Part shown: positions 41,998-51,304 of the stretch, piece after piece
Layout of the letters: each line of letters opens with the position of its first letter
Position numbering within the stretch: the stretch's first letter is position 1
NCBI GenBank assembly: GCA_017442155.1
Contig: JAFSAU010000051.1
Location: 1-64,000, forward strand
Length of the DNA stretch: 64,000 bases
Reading direction: 5' to 3'
DNA from: Clostridia bacterium
GTDB taxonomy: Bacteria; Bacillota; Clostridia; UMGS1883; UMGS1540
Notes under the pieces: generated by a model
Databases searched by the model: none
What the model was told of the DNA's origin: nothing
Seen by the model: only the letters and a program-made list of their open reading frames with translations
Made by a program: the position numbers and the translations under genes

Positions 41998-43446
41998 TTA
42001 TTTTTCGAGAAGTGCAATGCCGTTCCGGATGCGGCGCAGACTTTCTTCCCGGCCTAAAATCGCCGCAAGCTCAATGCCGCCACCGGGGGTAAACGCTTTA
42101 CCGGAAAGGGCTGTGCGAAGCGGCCAGAGAATAATGCCGTTCTTCACTTCCATCTGCTGGGCAAGACCCAAAAGGGCCTCGTGCAGGGCGTCCTTTGTCC
42201 ATTCCGTCATCCCTTCCAAAAGCGGCAGAATCGCCTTGAGGGAGGTGAGGGAATTTTCTGTGTCGGTTTTCATCTTCTTGTGGCAGTACAGCTCCTTGTC
42301 GTAAGCGGGGAGTGCGTCGATAAAGTCAATCTGCTCCTCAATATCGCAGAGCCGTTCCGTGCGCTGCTGCAGTACAGAACTGAGTAGCCTGAGATCCACA
42401 TCGGTGTGGATGCACTTTTCATAGTAAGGCAGGGCCTTTTCATGAAATTCTTCCGGAGACAGGGCGCGGATATATTCGCCGTTGAGCCAGCGAAGTTTTG
42501 CCTCGTCAAAAATAGCCGGAGATTTGCTGATGCCCTTTACATCAAATAGATTGATCATGTCCTCCAGGCTCATAACCTCACGCTCATCACCGGGGCTCCA
42601 GCCAAGGAGGGCGATGTAGTTGAGTACGGCATCCTTCAGATATCCCTTTTCCACAAAATCAGCGTAGGAGGCATCCCCTTCGCGCTTGGAAAGCTTTTTG
42701 TGTGCGTCCTTCATAATGGCACTGCAGTGGATGTACTGGGGGATTTCCCAGCCGAAGGCTTCGTATAAGAGGTTGTATTTCGGTGTGGAGGACAGATATT
42801 CACTGCCCCGTACCACGTGGGTGATGCCCATGAGATGGTCGTCAATAACATTGGCAAAATTATAGGTGGGCATTCCGTCAGACTTTAAAAGAATCATATC
42901 GTCCAGTGTGTCGTTTGGTGCCGTAATCGTACCGAATACTGCATCCACAAAGGAGGTGTTGCCCTCTCTTGGTACCTTCTGCCGGATAACATACGGCTCG
43001 CCGGCGGCAATACGGGCCTGTACCTCTTCCTTGGAAAGAGAGGCACAGCGGCCGTCATATTTGGAGGGGATTTTCAGTGCTTCCTGCTTTTGCCGCAGCT
43101 CGTCCAGCCGCTCCTTTGTGCAGAAGCAGTAGTATGCGGCCCCTTTTTCCACCAGCTCTTCGGCGTATTTTTTATAAATCTCCATCCGCTCGCTCTGCAC
43201 GTAAGGGCCGAAATCGCCGCCCACGTCCGGACCTTCGTCATGGACAAGGCCGGTTTCAGCCAGCGTATGGTAAATGAGGTCCACGGCACCGTCCACATAC
43301 CGTTCCCGGTCCGTATCTTCAATACGGAGAATGAAGTCGCCTCCCTGGGATTTTGCCAGAAGATAGGCATACAGTGCCGTGCGCAGATTGCCGATGTGCA
43401 TATAGCCCGTCGGGCTGGGCGCAAAGCGGGTTCTAACTTTTGTCAT
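41998..43446 (-). CDS. gltX: Glutamyl-tRNA synthetase
   Basis: Charges tRNA-Glu, and probably tRNA-Gln when an amidotransferase is present as usual in Clostridia. The 482-residue class I synthetase has the HIGH-type motif in [15 protein letters not shown], the zinc-free [14 protein letters not shown] region, and the KLSKR motif ([12 protein letters not shown]) near residue 250. It starts 13 bases after nrdR with GGAGCG before it. Confidence 0.95.
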   Translation of the reverse strand: MTKVRTRFAPSPTGYMHIGNLRTALYAYLLAKSQGGDFILRIEDTDRERYVDGAVDLIYHTLAETGLVHDEGPDVGGDFGPYVQSERMEIYKKYAEELVEKGAAYYCFCTKERLDELRQKQEALKIPSKYDGRCASLSKEEVQARIAAGEPYVIRQKVPREGNTSFVDAVFGTITAPNDTLDDMILLKSDGMPTYNFANVIDDHLMGITHVVRGSEYLSSTPKYNLLYEAFGWEIPQYIHCSAIMKDAHKKLSKREGDASYADFVEKGYLKDAVLNYIALLGWSPGDEREVMSLEDMINLFDVKGISKSPAIFDEAKLRWLNGEYIRALSPEEFHEKALPYYEKCIHTDVDLRLLSSVLQQRTERLCDIEEQIDFIDALPAYDKELYCHKKMKTDTENSLTSLKAILPLLEGMTEWTKDALHEALLGLAQQMEVKNGIILWPLRTALSGKAFTPGGGIELAAILGREESLRRIRNGIALLEK

Positions 43447-43459
43447 TTTTTTCGCTCCT

Positions 43460-43915
43460 TTATTTTTCGGTCAGAAGCTTGCGAAGCTCCTGCATGAATG
43501 TATTGATATCCTTAAACTGACGGTAAACGGAGGCAAACCGCACATAGGCCACCTCATCGATGCCCTTCAGCTGGTCCATCACCAGGTCCCCGATACGGGA
43601 GGAGGTAATTTCCCGGTCCAGTGAATTCTGGATAATGTTTTCAATGGTGGAAACCATATTTTCCATAATTTCTACGGAAACAGGCCGTTTTTCGCAGGCC
43701 TTGACGATGCCGCGCAACAGCTTTTCCCGGTCAAACGGCTCTCGGCCCTTGTCCTTTTTGATGACCATAATCGGCACGCCTTCAATTTTTTCATAGGTGG
43801 TAAACCGCCGTTTGCACAGCATACATTCCCGGCGGCGGCGGATGGACGCTCCTTCCTCAGTGGGACGGGAATCCAGCACCTTACTGTCCTGTGCGTCGCA
43901 ATAGGGACACTTCAT
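43460..43915 (-). CDS. nrdR: Transcriptional repressor NrdR
   Basis: NrdR senses ATP/dATP and represses ribonucleotide reductase genes. The 151 residues have the N-terminal zinc ribbon ([11 protein letters not shown] and CMLCKRRF) and the ATP-cone ([20 protein letters not shown]). Exactly the usual length. It lies in the operon between rpiB and gltX, with no nrd gene in the window. Confidence 0.95.
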   Translation of the reverse strand: MKCPYCDAQDSKVLDSRPTEEGASIRRRRECMLCKRRFTTYEKIEGVPIMVIKKDKGREPFDREKLLRGIVKACEKRPVSVEIMENMVSTIENIIQNSLDREITSSRIGDLVMDQLKGIDEVAYVRFASVYRQFKDINTFMQELRKLLTEK

Positions 43916-43950
43916 ATTTTTTCTTCCTTCCTGCGGCAGACCGCAAAAAC

Positions 43951-44382
43951 TTAATATGCAGAGGGTTCAATTTTCTGAACGCGTGCGGCGTGTCTGCCGC
44001 CCAGAAATTCAGCCCCGAGCCATGCATCCACGCAGGCCGCCGCTAAAACGGGGCCTGTTACCCTGCCGCCGAGGCATAAAATGTTGGCATTATTATGCTC
44101 CGTGGCAAGTCTCGCCGAAACCGGCTCGGACACCAATGCCGCCCGGATGCCGGCATACTTGTTGGCGGCAATGGAAATACCAATGCCGGTACCGCAGCAA
44201 AGAATGCCGCGTTCACATTCGCCGGACAGAATTTTCTTCACCGCTACCCGGGCATAGTCCGGATAGTCGCAGGACTGGCCGTCACAGCCGATATCCACAA
44301 ACGGGATTTCCTTTTCTGTCAGATACGCTTTCAGATACTCCTTCAGTTCATAACCACCGTGGTCACTGCCGATAACTAACAT
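43951..44382 (-). CDS. rpiB: Ribose-5-phosphate isomerase B
   Basis: Interconverts ribose-5-phosphate and ribulose-5-phosphate in the pentose phosphate pathway. The 143 residues match the RpiB/LacAB family: [13 protein letters not shown] at the N-terminus, the catalytic Cys in [17 protein letters not shown] near residue 68, and [13 protein letters not shown] near 97. It follows tsaB by 12 bases in the operon, with AAGGAG before its ATG. Confidence 0.93.
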   Translation of the reverse strand: MLVIGSDHGGYELKEYLKAYLTEKEIPFVDIGCDGQSCDYPDYARVAVKKILSGECERGILCCGTGIGISIAANKYAGIRAALVSEPVSARLATEHNNANILCLGGRVTGPVLAAACVDAWLGAEFLGGRHAARVQKIEPSAY

Positions 44383-44394
44383 ATTGTTTCTCCT

Positions 44395-45075
44395 TTACTG
44401 GTTCTTTTTTTCATTATATTCCCGCTCGGCCTGAGAAAGCCGAAGATAAAAAGGCTCCGCCTCGTGGGGAGATACAGGGGGGATGTGCCGTGCTGCCATG
44501 GCCACGGAAGCGGCCCTGTGATACAAAAGATGGGCGGGGGCAAAGCTTGCTGCGTCCCCCATGGTTTCCCGTATAACCGCTTTATGCACCGGTACGCCGT
44601 CACCAACAAAGAGGGCCGTGTCCAGCTCTGTCAGAAGCTGGGAAAGCGACATGGCCCGCATCGGTGTAATTTCTTCGAGTGCACCGCCCTCTGCGTAATA
44701 GGTGGCTGTGTATACCTCGCCCCGCCGCGCATCCATGATGGGCACAATCACACCGCCAAAGGCCGCCGCGTTATGGGCAAGACCTAAAAGGGTGGGTACC
44801 GGTATCAGCGGCAGGTCCGCACCGAGAGCAAGACCTTTGGCCGTACCCATACCAATCCGCACGCCCGTAAAGGAGCCGGGACCGGCACTGACGGCCACTG
44901 CATCCATGTCCCCGATGCGCTTTCCGGCGGCAGACAAGGCCGCGTCAATAAGGGGCAGAAGGGTCTGGGAATGGGTAAGCCCGTTATTTACAAACTGTTC
45001 ACTGAGAAGCGTGTCGCCGTAAAGGACAGCGGCACCGGCACTTTGAGCCGAACTCTCAATCGCTAAAATATTCAT
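44395..45075 (-). CDS. tsaB: tRNA t6A biosynthesis protein TsaB
   Basis: The scaffold partner of TsaD and TsaE in threonylcarbamoyl transfer to tRNA. The 226-residue ASKHA-fold protein begins ILAIESSAQSAGAAV and has the diagnostic SAGPGSFTGVRIGMGTAKGL near residue 63 and MDARRGEVYTA near 118. It overlaps the histidine kinase gene by four bases. tsaE is at 3418 in this window; tsaD and rimI, often next to tsaB, are not here. Confidence 0.93.
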   Translation of the reverse strand: MNILAIESSAQSAGAAVLYGDTLLSEQFVNNGLTHSQTLLPLIDAALSAAGKRIGDMDAVAVSAGPGSFTGVRIGMGTAKGLALGADLPLIPVPTLLGLAHNAAAFGGVIVPIMDARRGEVYTATYYAEGGALEEITPMRAMSLSQLLTELDTALFVGDGVPVHKAVIRETMGDAASFAPAHLLYHRAASVAMAARHIPPVSPHEAEPFYLRLSQAEREYNEKKNQ

Positions 45076-46856
45076 TCTTCCTCCGTTTTTGTATCCTCGG
45101 GCGTGCCGTAAATCGGCAGAAGCACCTGCACCTTGGTGCCGCGCCCTTTGCCGCTTTGAATCGTTATCCGGCCCCCGTGGGCTTCCACAATTTCCCGGGC
45201 GATGGCAAGGCCCAGTCCCGTGCCGCCCATTTTGCGGCTTCTGGCCTTATCCACCCGGTAGAAGCGTTCAAAAATCCGGGGCAGGTCCGCATCGGGAATT
45301 CCGATGCCGGTGTCGGTGACGGTTACAATCGCCTCCGTCAGGCGCGCCGTACATTCCACATGGACCATGCCGTGCTCCGGCGTATATTTTATGGCGTTGG
45401 AGACCACATTGACAAGCACCTGCTCTACGCGGTCCTTGTCCCCGTTGACGGGGGGCATCTCCGGTGCCCGGTTATCATACGTAAAAGATAAACTGCGTTT
45501 TTCTGCCTCCAGACGCAGACGCTGTACCACGCTTTCTGCAAGGTCCGGAAGAGAAAAGGGGGCTTTCCGGAGGGCGTTGCCGTAGTCCAGCTGGGAAAGC
45601 ATCAGCAAATCCCGTACCAGCCGGGTCATCCGGTCAGCCTCGCCGCAGATAACGTTCAGGAAATTTTTCTCCATGGAGCCTTCCTCGGCGGCCTCCAACA
45701 GTGTTTCGCCATAGCTTTTCACATTGGTGAGCGGTGTGCGCAGCTCGTGGGATACGTTAGCCACAAATTCCCGGCGGGAATCTTCCAGCCGCTGTTGTTC
45801 GGTAATATCCTGCAGTACCGCCACAATACCGCTGGCCGGTCCCTTTTCGGGCGTGAGCTTGGCAAAGTAGGCACGGATATGGGTGTCGCACACGGTAAGG
45901 CTCTTTTCCACCGTGTTATCCGTTTCCAGATAGAGGAGACTGTTCATGGTAAGACCTGTGTCAAGCCGGGCAAACAGCTCGTCAAAGGATTCCTCACCGT
46001 CGCCAATATCCAGCATTTTGCGGGCGGCAGGATTTACGTGCATCACGCTTCCGTCCCGGTAAAAGGCCATAACGCCGTCGGCCATGTAGGTAAGAATTGT
46101 TTCCACCTTGTTTTTTTCGGCCGCAATATCCGCAAGGGTCTGTCGCAGTTCGGATGCCATGGTGTTGAAGGAGCCGGTAAGCTGGCCGATTTCATCAGCA
46201 TAGCGAACTTCAATATTGCTTTCAAAATCACCGGCGGCAATTTTTTCTGCCCGTTTTTTCAGGGATACAATGGGTGCCGTAATCGTCCGGGATAAAATCA
46301 GCCCTAAAAGCACGGCAAGGCCGAGCCCCAGCAGAAGTCCGCCGAGAATAATTGTAAAAATACTTTCCATAATGCCGTACAGCTCTTCCTTGCTGTCGCT
46401 GATATAGACAATATATGCCGTACGGCTGTGCTGCATGACGGGATAGGCATAGTCCATAACGGCACTCTGCCGGTCCACACTGCCGCCAATCCGCCCGGAA
46501 ACCGCCGCCAGCACGTTGCTGGTGGCCCGGACCTCCTGTGCACCGTCCGGTGCGTACAGAACGGCCGCGTTTTTTCCGTCCAGGAGATAAAAATTGCGGT
46601 ACGAGTCGATGCCCATGCGCCCTGCGAAGCTGTCAAGCAGCGTCCGGAGAGCCGCTTCCGGTGCATCTGACGATGCCGCCGTGTCCAGTTGGCTGACAAA
46701 ATCAGCCGTAAAGACCGACTGCTCCATCTGCATCCGGAATTCATCATGATAATATCTTGAGATACTGTTTAGAAGGAACGTACCCACCACCAGCATAACA
46801 GATATAACCAGCAGGAGAAAAACGGTGAGCACCTTCCACTGAATCTTTTTAAACAT
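45072..46856 (-). CDS. WalK/PhoR-type sensor histidine kinase
   Basis: A 594-residue kinase: membrane helix near residues 10-32, an extracellular sensing domain, second helix near 165-190, HAMP (KRAEKIAAGDFESNIEV), a PAS domain (LTYMADGVMAFYRDGSVMHV), HisKA with FVANVSHELRTPLTNVKSY, and an ATPase with VVSNAIKYTPEHG and GTGLGLAIAREI. The TM-HAMP-PAS-HisKA plan is that of WalK, which governs wall hydrolases, though PhoR is similar. It overlaps the regulator by one base. The accessory genes yycH/yycI are absent. Confidence 0.88.
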   Translation of the reverse strand: MFKKIQWKVLTVFLLLVISVMLVVGTFLLNSISRYYHDEFRMQMEQSVFTADFVSQLDTAASSDAPEAALRTLLDSFAGRMGIDSYRNFYLLDGKNAAVLYAPDGAQEVRATSNVLAAVSGRIGGSVDRQSAVMDYAYPVMQHSRTAYIVYISDSKEELYGIMESIFTIILGGLLLGLGLAVLLGLILSRTITAPIVSLKKRAEKIAAGDFESNIEVRYADEIGQLTGSFNTMASELRQTLADIAAEKNKVETILTYMADGVMAFYRDGSVMHVNPAARKMLDIGDGEESFDELFARLDTGLTMNSLLYLETDNTVEKSLTVCDTHIRAYFAKLTPEKGPASGIVAVLQDITEQQRLEDSRREFVANVSHELRTPLTNVKSYGETLLEAAEEGSMEKNFLNVICGEADRMTRLVRDLLMLSQLDYGNALRKAPFSLPDLAESVVQRLRLEAEKRSLSFTYDNRAPEMPPVNGDKDRVEQVLVNVVSNAIKYTPEHGMVHVECTARLTEAIVTVTDTGIGIPDADLPRIFERFYRVDKARSRKMGGTGLGLAIAREIVEAHGGRITIQSGKGRGTKVQVLLPIYGTPEDTKTEEE

Positions 46857-47542
46857 CAGTTTGCTTTCAGGTAGTAGCCTACGCCGCGTTTTGTGATAAT
46901 ATACTGCGGCTCGGCAGGGTTGTCCTCAATCTTTTCGCGCAGACGGCGGATGGTTACGTCCACGGTGCGCACTTCACCGAAATATTCGTAGCCCCACACC
47001 TGTTCCAGAAGATTTTCACGGGTGAAAATCCGGCCGGGATGCTGGGCGAGGAATTTAATCAGTTCAAATTCCCGGAGTGTCAGTTCAACGACCTGCCCGT
47101 CCCGGGTAATCTCATACCGGTCGCACAGAATGCAGAAGTCACCGAAACGAATCACTTCGTCGGTTTTGGCCTCCTCGGCGTCCAGCCGGCGGAGATGGGC
47201 TTTTACTCTGGCCATCAGCTCCCGCACGCCGAAGGGCTTGGTAATATAATCATCTGCGCCCATTTCAAGGCCCAGCACTTTATCCAGCTCCTCGTCCCGT
47301 GCAGTCAGCATCAGAATCGGAACACGGCTCTTTTCGCGGACGCGGCGGCAGACATCAAAGCCGTCTATGCCGGGAAGCATTACGTCCAGAAGAATTAAAT
47401 CCGGGGCCTTGGAGAGAGCCATGGAAAGGCCGGTTTCTCCGTCCAGGGCAAAAATGACTTTATAATTTTCCCGCTCCAGATTAAATTTCAGAATATCCAC
47501 AATCGGTTTTTCGTCTTCGATAATCAGAATCAGCTTTTGCAT
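46856..47542 (-). CDS. WalR/PhoB-type response regulator
   Basis: A 228-residue OmpR-family regulator, first gene of its operon. The receiver has IIEDEKPIVDIL, the phospho-Asp in LILLDVMLPGIDGFD, and DDYITKPFG; the winged helix ends YIITKRGVGYYLKAN, the typical WalR/PhoP C-terminus. I chose ATG 47542, which follows GAGGTGA; the GTG three codons earlier is part of that site. WalR identity is suggested by partner architecture, not proven. Confidence 0.88.
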   Translation of the reverse strand: MQKLILIIEDEKPIVDILKFNLERENYKVIFALDGETGLSMALSKAPDLILLDVMLPGIDGFDVCRRVREKSRVPILMLTARDEELDKVLGLEMGADDYITKPFGVRELMARVKAHLRRLDAEEAKTDEVIRFGDFCILCDRYEITRDGQVVELTLREFELIKFLAQHPGRIFTRENLLEQVWGYEYFGEVRTVDVTIRRLREKIEDNPAEPQYIITKRGVGYYLKAN

Positions 47543-47618
47543 CTCTGTCACCTCGCACAGTTATTTCCTTTATTATACAATAAAAAAATTGTCTTGTCAA
47601 GAATTTGAAAGCGTTCTT

Positions 47619-48506
47619 CTATCCTTCTTTTTCCAAAAGGGAAAGAAGAGCCTCTAAATTTTCGTCAGAGTATTCAATTTCTTCGGAATAGGCCCGGGCG
47701 GCGTCAGGTAGAGGGGTAGCTTTCGTCAGTGTAGAAATGAAGATGGCGGCGTGTAAGGCGAAGGCAATCCGCGCCTGATAACGCCCATCGGAAAGACCGC
47801 CGGGAAGATGGCGGCAAAGGAAATAGGCGAACAGCCGGGGGGTGTATATATCCGGTTTTGCTTCGCCTATATTTTGCAGCAGTTTCCGCCAGTCATCATG
47901 CAGGATTTCCAAGGTTTCATAAACGTTTCGCCATTCGTCTGCCGTTTTTTCCGGGAGACAGATTCCGCATCGCGCTTCAATGCGTTCCAGCCGCTCCTGC
48001 ACGGAAAACCCCCGGTCAAAAGCCATGTCCAGAAGAAGCTCCCGGAGGCAGAATACCTGCTGCTCTGCCACGTCCGGCTTCTCCGGTGCATCCCCGGACA
48101 GGCGGATGAATTCCGGCTTTTCCTCCTGAAATAAGATCAGCTCTGCCGCCGCTTCACAGCATAGCCCAAGGCCCAGCTCTACCCGGTCGGAAAAATAATT
48201 CCTGTACCGCGGATGGTCAGAACAAATGTCGCAAAGAGCCTCCTTGCCCAAAGTGCGGATAATAACACAAAGGCCGCTTTGGTCCAGAAAAGGACAGCGA
48301 CCTTTCGCATCCAGAATAAAATGGGCACCATCATCCGTATCGGCAATGCTTTCTGCAAGACGAGTGCCGAAACTACCGGGTACACGGCGGTATTTTTCCA
48401 GTGTCGGGGCGTCCACATCAATTTCCCAGCCTATGCAGCAGCTGTGACGGCATTTGTCCGCGATGCAGGAGAAAGCAGGATAATAGGACGGTACATAGAT
48501 ATTCAT
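47619..48506 (-). CDS. FliB-family flagellin lysine-N-methylase-like protein
   Basis: A 295-residue Cys-rich protein of the FliB family, members of which methylate flagellin lysines in Salmonella. Conserved cysteines occur in CIADKCRHSCC (residues 14-24), GRCPFLDQSGLC, CDICSDHPRYRNYF and LGLCCE, suggesting an iron-sulfur or zinc site. Its start overlaps the aroQ stop by four bases, so it is translated with the aromatic operon. No flagellar gene is in the window; in Clostridia such proteins often occur away from flagellar genes, so another substrate is possible. Confidence 0.83.
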   Translation of the reverse strand: MNIYVPSYYPAFSCIADKCRHSCCIGWEIDVDAPTLEKYRRVPGSFGTRLAESIADTDDGAHFILDAKGRCPFLDQSGLCVIIRTLGKEALCDICSDHPRYRNYFSDRVELGLGLCCEAAAELILFQEEKPEFIRLSGDAPEKPDVAEQQVFCLRELLLDMAFDRGFSVQERLERIEARCGICLPEKTADEWRNVYETLEILHDDWRKLLQNIGEAKPDIYTPRLFAYFLCRHLPGGLSDGRYQARIAFALHAAIFISTLTKATPLPDAARAYSEEIEYSDENLEALLSLLEKEG

Positions 48507-48937
48507 ACGCCGAACTGCTCTTTCAGATAGAGGATTGCCCGGCGGTAGCCTTCAAACCCAAGCCCCATAAAGGTTTTTACACAGGCGAGACGGGCATAGG
48601 AAATCTGGCGAAACTCCTCCCGTTTTGTCACATCCGAAATATGCACCTCCACGGCGGGCAGGGATACGGCCTTGAGCGCGTCCAGAATTGCCACACTGGT
48701 GTGGGTGTAGGCGGCCGGATTTATGACAATGCCGTCCTTTTCGCCCCAGGCCTCCTGAATTTTTGTTACAATTTCCCCTTCATGGTTGGATTGAAAAATT
48801 TCCGCTTCGACCCCCGCTTCCAGGGCGGCAGATTGGATAAAGCTTACTAAATCGGCATAGGTTTCGCGGCCATAGATGTCCGGCTCCCGTTTGCCGAGCA
48901 TATTCAGATTCGGTCCGTTAATAACAAGAATTTTCAT
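48503..48937 (-). CDS. aroQ: Type II 3-dehydroquinate dehydratase
   Basis: Dehydrates 3-dehydroquinate to 3-dehydroshikimate, third step of the shikimate pathway. The 144-residue type II enzyme has NGPNLNMLGKREPDIYG at the N-terminus with the catalytic Tyr, INPAAYTHTSVAI near 73 and VEVHISDVTKREEFR near 97 with the catalytic His. It overlaps the upstream aroE-aroK fusion by 20 bases. Confidence 0.96.
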   Translation of the reverse strand: MKILVINGPNLNMLGKREPDIYGRETYADLVSFIQSAALEAGVEAEIFQSNHEGEIVTKIQEAWGEKDGIVINPAAYTHTSVAILDALKAVSLPAVEVHISDVTKREEFRQISYARLACVKTFMGLGFEGYRRAILYLKEQFGV

Positions 48938-50153
48938 ACAGAGAAAGCACCCTTTCTGTTATATTTTCAGTTTCAAAGCGGTTTTCTATACGGATATCGG
49001 CAAACCGCTCGTATAGGGGCCGGCGCACGGCGTACATTCCGGCCAGATCCCCTTTTTGCGAGAGGGGCCGTCCGTCAGTGGGCAGGGCCTTTATATCGCG
49101 CTGGAGCCATATAATTGTGCCGTTCTGGTGCAGGAGAGGATAATTTTCTTCCCGCGTGACGCATCCCCCGCCGGTGGCAAGCACAAGGCCGCTTTTCATG
49201 CCAAGCTCGGAAAGCACCTCGGTTTCAATGGCACGAAAGCCGGCTTCGCCCACCTTTTCAAAAATTTCGGGAATAGACGTGCCTGCTTTTTCGCGGATGG
49301 CATCATCAGCGTCCACAAACGTGCGGCCCGTTTTCTCTGCCAGAGCCCGGGCAAGGGTGGACTTGCCGGAGCCCGGCATTCCGATGAGCACAATGTTTTT
49401 CTGCCTTTGCCGGAGAGATGCGGTTGTACTTTCAATCAGGTCGTCCGGAAGCGGTTTTTCCCCAAAATATTCCGCACTCTCCTTTGCCTGGGCCACCAGC
49501 ATGGAAAGCCCGTTTTCGTGGGGAATCCCCAACGCTTCTGCCTGCAGGAGAAAAGCCGTTTTGTCCGGATTGTAGATTAAATCCAGTGCGCCGAGGCACT
49601 TGGGAAAATCCGCCAGATTCACCGGTGATACACCCGGATGGGGATACATGCCCACGGGGGTAGTGTTGACGATGAGTTCTGCATCATGGTGGCGGTAGAG
49701 GTTTTCATAATTGTCCGGTCCGTTCCGGGAAATGACGGTGACGGAAGCCGCACCCCGGTCCCGGAGCACAGCGCAGACGGTAACGGACGCACCGCCGCTG
49801 CCGAGCACCAGCACCTTTTTTCCTTCCGGAGAAATCCCGCTTTTGTCCAGCATATAGGAAAATCCGTAATAGTCGGTGTTGTGACCGAACAGGCGACCGT
49901 CCTCTCCCTTCACCACCGTATTGACACTGCCCAGCCGCTGCGCCGTTTCCGACAGGGTGTCCATGAAGGGCACCACGGTTTTTTTGTACGGAATTGTCAC
50001 ATTGATGGCATCGAAGGGTTTTTCCGTCATAAAGGCGGCAACCGCTGCGTTTTCTTTTTCAAAAAGGTCGTAGGCGTAGTCGCCGAGATAGGTATGAATC
50101 TGGGGGGAGTAGCTGTGGGAAAGCTTCTCCCCGAGTAAACCGCACTGTCTCAT
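48918..50153 (-). CDS. aroEK: Shikimate dehydrogenase-shikimate kinase fusion
   Basis: One 411-residue chain carries two consecutive steps. Residues 1-245 are AroE: SHSYSPQIH substrate loop, NVTIPYK with the catalytic Lys57, NTDYYG with Asp94, and the NADP loop LGSGGAS. Residues 252-411 are AroK: P-loop GMPGSGKST at 258-266, DADDAI, the FR-AIE-type GEAGFRAIE and ATGGGCV. The shikimate made by the first half could pass straight to the second. The ATG overlaps the pheA stop (ATGA). Confidence 0.94.
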   Translation of the reverse strand: MRQCGLLGEKLSHSYSPQIHTYLGDYAYDLFEKENAAVAAFMTEKPFDAINVTIPYKKTVVPFMDTLSETAQRLGSVNTVVKGEDGRLFGHNTDYYGFSYMLDKSGISPEGKKVLVLGSGGASVTVCAVLRDRGAASVTVISRNGPDNYENLYRHHDAELIVNTTPVGMYPHPGVSPVNLADFPKCLGALDLIYNPDKTAFLLQAEALGIPHENGLSMLVAQAKESAEYFGEKPLPDDLIESTTASLRQRQKNIVLIGMPGSGKSTLARALAEKTGRTFVDADDAIREKAGTSIPEIFEKVGEAGFRAIETEVLSELGMKSGLVLATGGGCVTREENYPLLHQNGTIIWLQRDIKALPTDGRPLSQKGDLAGMYAVRRPLYERFADIRIENRFETENITERVLSLYENSCY

Positions 50154-51304
50154 ATCATTTCCGAATAACTGCCCAGATACCGGAATTCCTCACTTATCTT
50201 GTCCAGCTCGCAAATCAGCTGGATAAAGGCTTCGGAATACACACTGGTTTCCAGGTCAAAGTAGAACATGAACTCAAAGTTCCGGCTGGGCATGGGACGG
50301 CTTTCCAGCTTGATGAGGTTAATGCCGATGGTATAAAGCCGGGCCAGCACCTTGTAGAGAGCACCGGGCTTATGAGGCAGAATCATCATAATGCTGGTTT
50401 TGTCCGCACCGGGATAGATTTCCAGATTTTTGGAAATGCAGATAAAACGGGTGTAGTTATTGCCGGAGTCCTGCGCCGCCTCGCACAAAACCTTCAGGCC
50501 GTAATGCTGGGCGCAGTAGCGGGAGCTGAGGGCCGCCACGTCCCGGCGGTCAGACTCAGCCACCATTTTAGCGGCAAGGGCGGTATTTTCCACTGTGGTT
50601 ACCTTCACGTCCGGACCAAGGGTTGCCAGAAAGCCTTCACACTGCCGCAGTGCCTGCTCGTGGGAGAAAATTTCTTTTACCCCGGAGAGGTCCACGCCTT
50701 CTTTAACAAGAAGCGTGTGGTCCACCTTGATGCGGACGCTCTTGGTAATGTAGAAATTATGCTCCAGCATCAGGTCGTACACCTTGTTGACGGACCCGGC
50801 GGTGCTGTTTTCTATGGGCAGTACGCCGTAGCGGCAAAGCCCCTTTTCAATTGCGGAAAAAACCTTGTCAAAGGTATCAAAATACATAATGCCGGCATTG
50901 GAAAACAGGCGGTCACATGCAATCTGGGAGTAGGCACCGTCCACGCCCTGGCAGGCAATCATGGCACTTTGCGGAAACTCCTTGTTCGTATTTTCGCTGA
51001 TGGCTTCGGTAATGGTTTTGTGGAGGGCGTTTTCCTTGTCCAGCATTTTTTCCTGATAGGAACGGCTCAGCTCAAAAAGGAGAGAGTACAGTGCACCGGT
51101 ATAGGATGCAAATTTTTCTTCGGATTTGGCCTGTACATCTGCTAGCTTTTCGCGCTCACGTTTTGCATCTAAAACGGGAAGACCGTTTTCCTTTTTGTAG
51201 GCGGCAATGCCTCCCGCCACTTCCATTCTTTCCTGGAACAGACGGACGATTTCGTCGTCTATCCGGTTGATTTCGTCCCGGTATCGGGATAACTTATTTT
51301 CCAT
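50150..51304 (-). CDS. pheA: Bifunctional chorismate mutase-prephenate dehydratase
   Basis: Converts chorismate to prephenate and then phenylpyruvate, the Phe branch. The 384 residues divide into an AroQ-type chorismate mutase (1-90; RYRDEINRIDDEIVRLFQER), the prephenate dehydratase domain (about 113-290; QGVDGAYSQIA, LPIENSTAGSV, and NYTRFICIS with the catalytic Thr), and a C-terminal ACT domain (PGALYKVLARLY and KLESRP) that should bind Phe for feedback inhibition. It is the only mutase in the operon, so it also supplies TyrA. Confidence 0.95.
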   Translation of the reverse strand: MENKLSRYRDEINRIDDEIVRLFQERMEVAGGIAAYKKENGLPVLDAKREREKLADVQAKSEEKFASYTGALYSLLFELSRSYQEKMLDKENALHKTITEAISENTNKEFPQSAMIACQGVDGAYSQIACDRLFSNAGIMYFDTFDKVFSAIEKGLCRYGVLPIENSTAGSVNKVYDLMLEHNFYITKSVRIKVDHTLLVKEGVDLSGVKEIFSHEQALRQCEGFLATLGPDVKVTTVENTALAAKMVAESDRRDVAALSSRYCAQHYGLKVLCEAAQDSGNNYTRFICISKNLEIYPGADKTSIMMILPHKPGALYKVLARLYTIGINLIKLESRPMPSRNFEFMFYFDLETSVYSEAFIQLICELDKISEEFRYLGSYSEMI

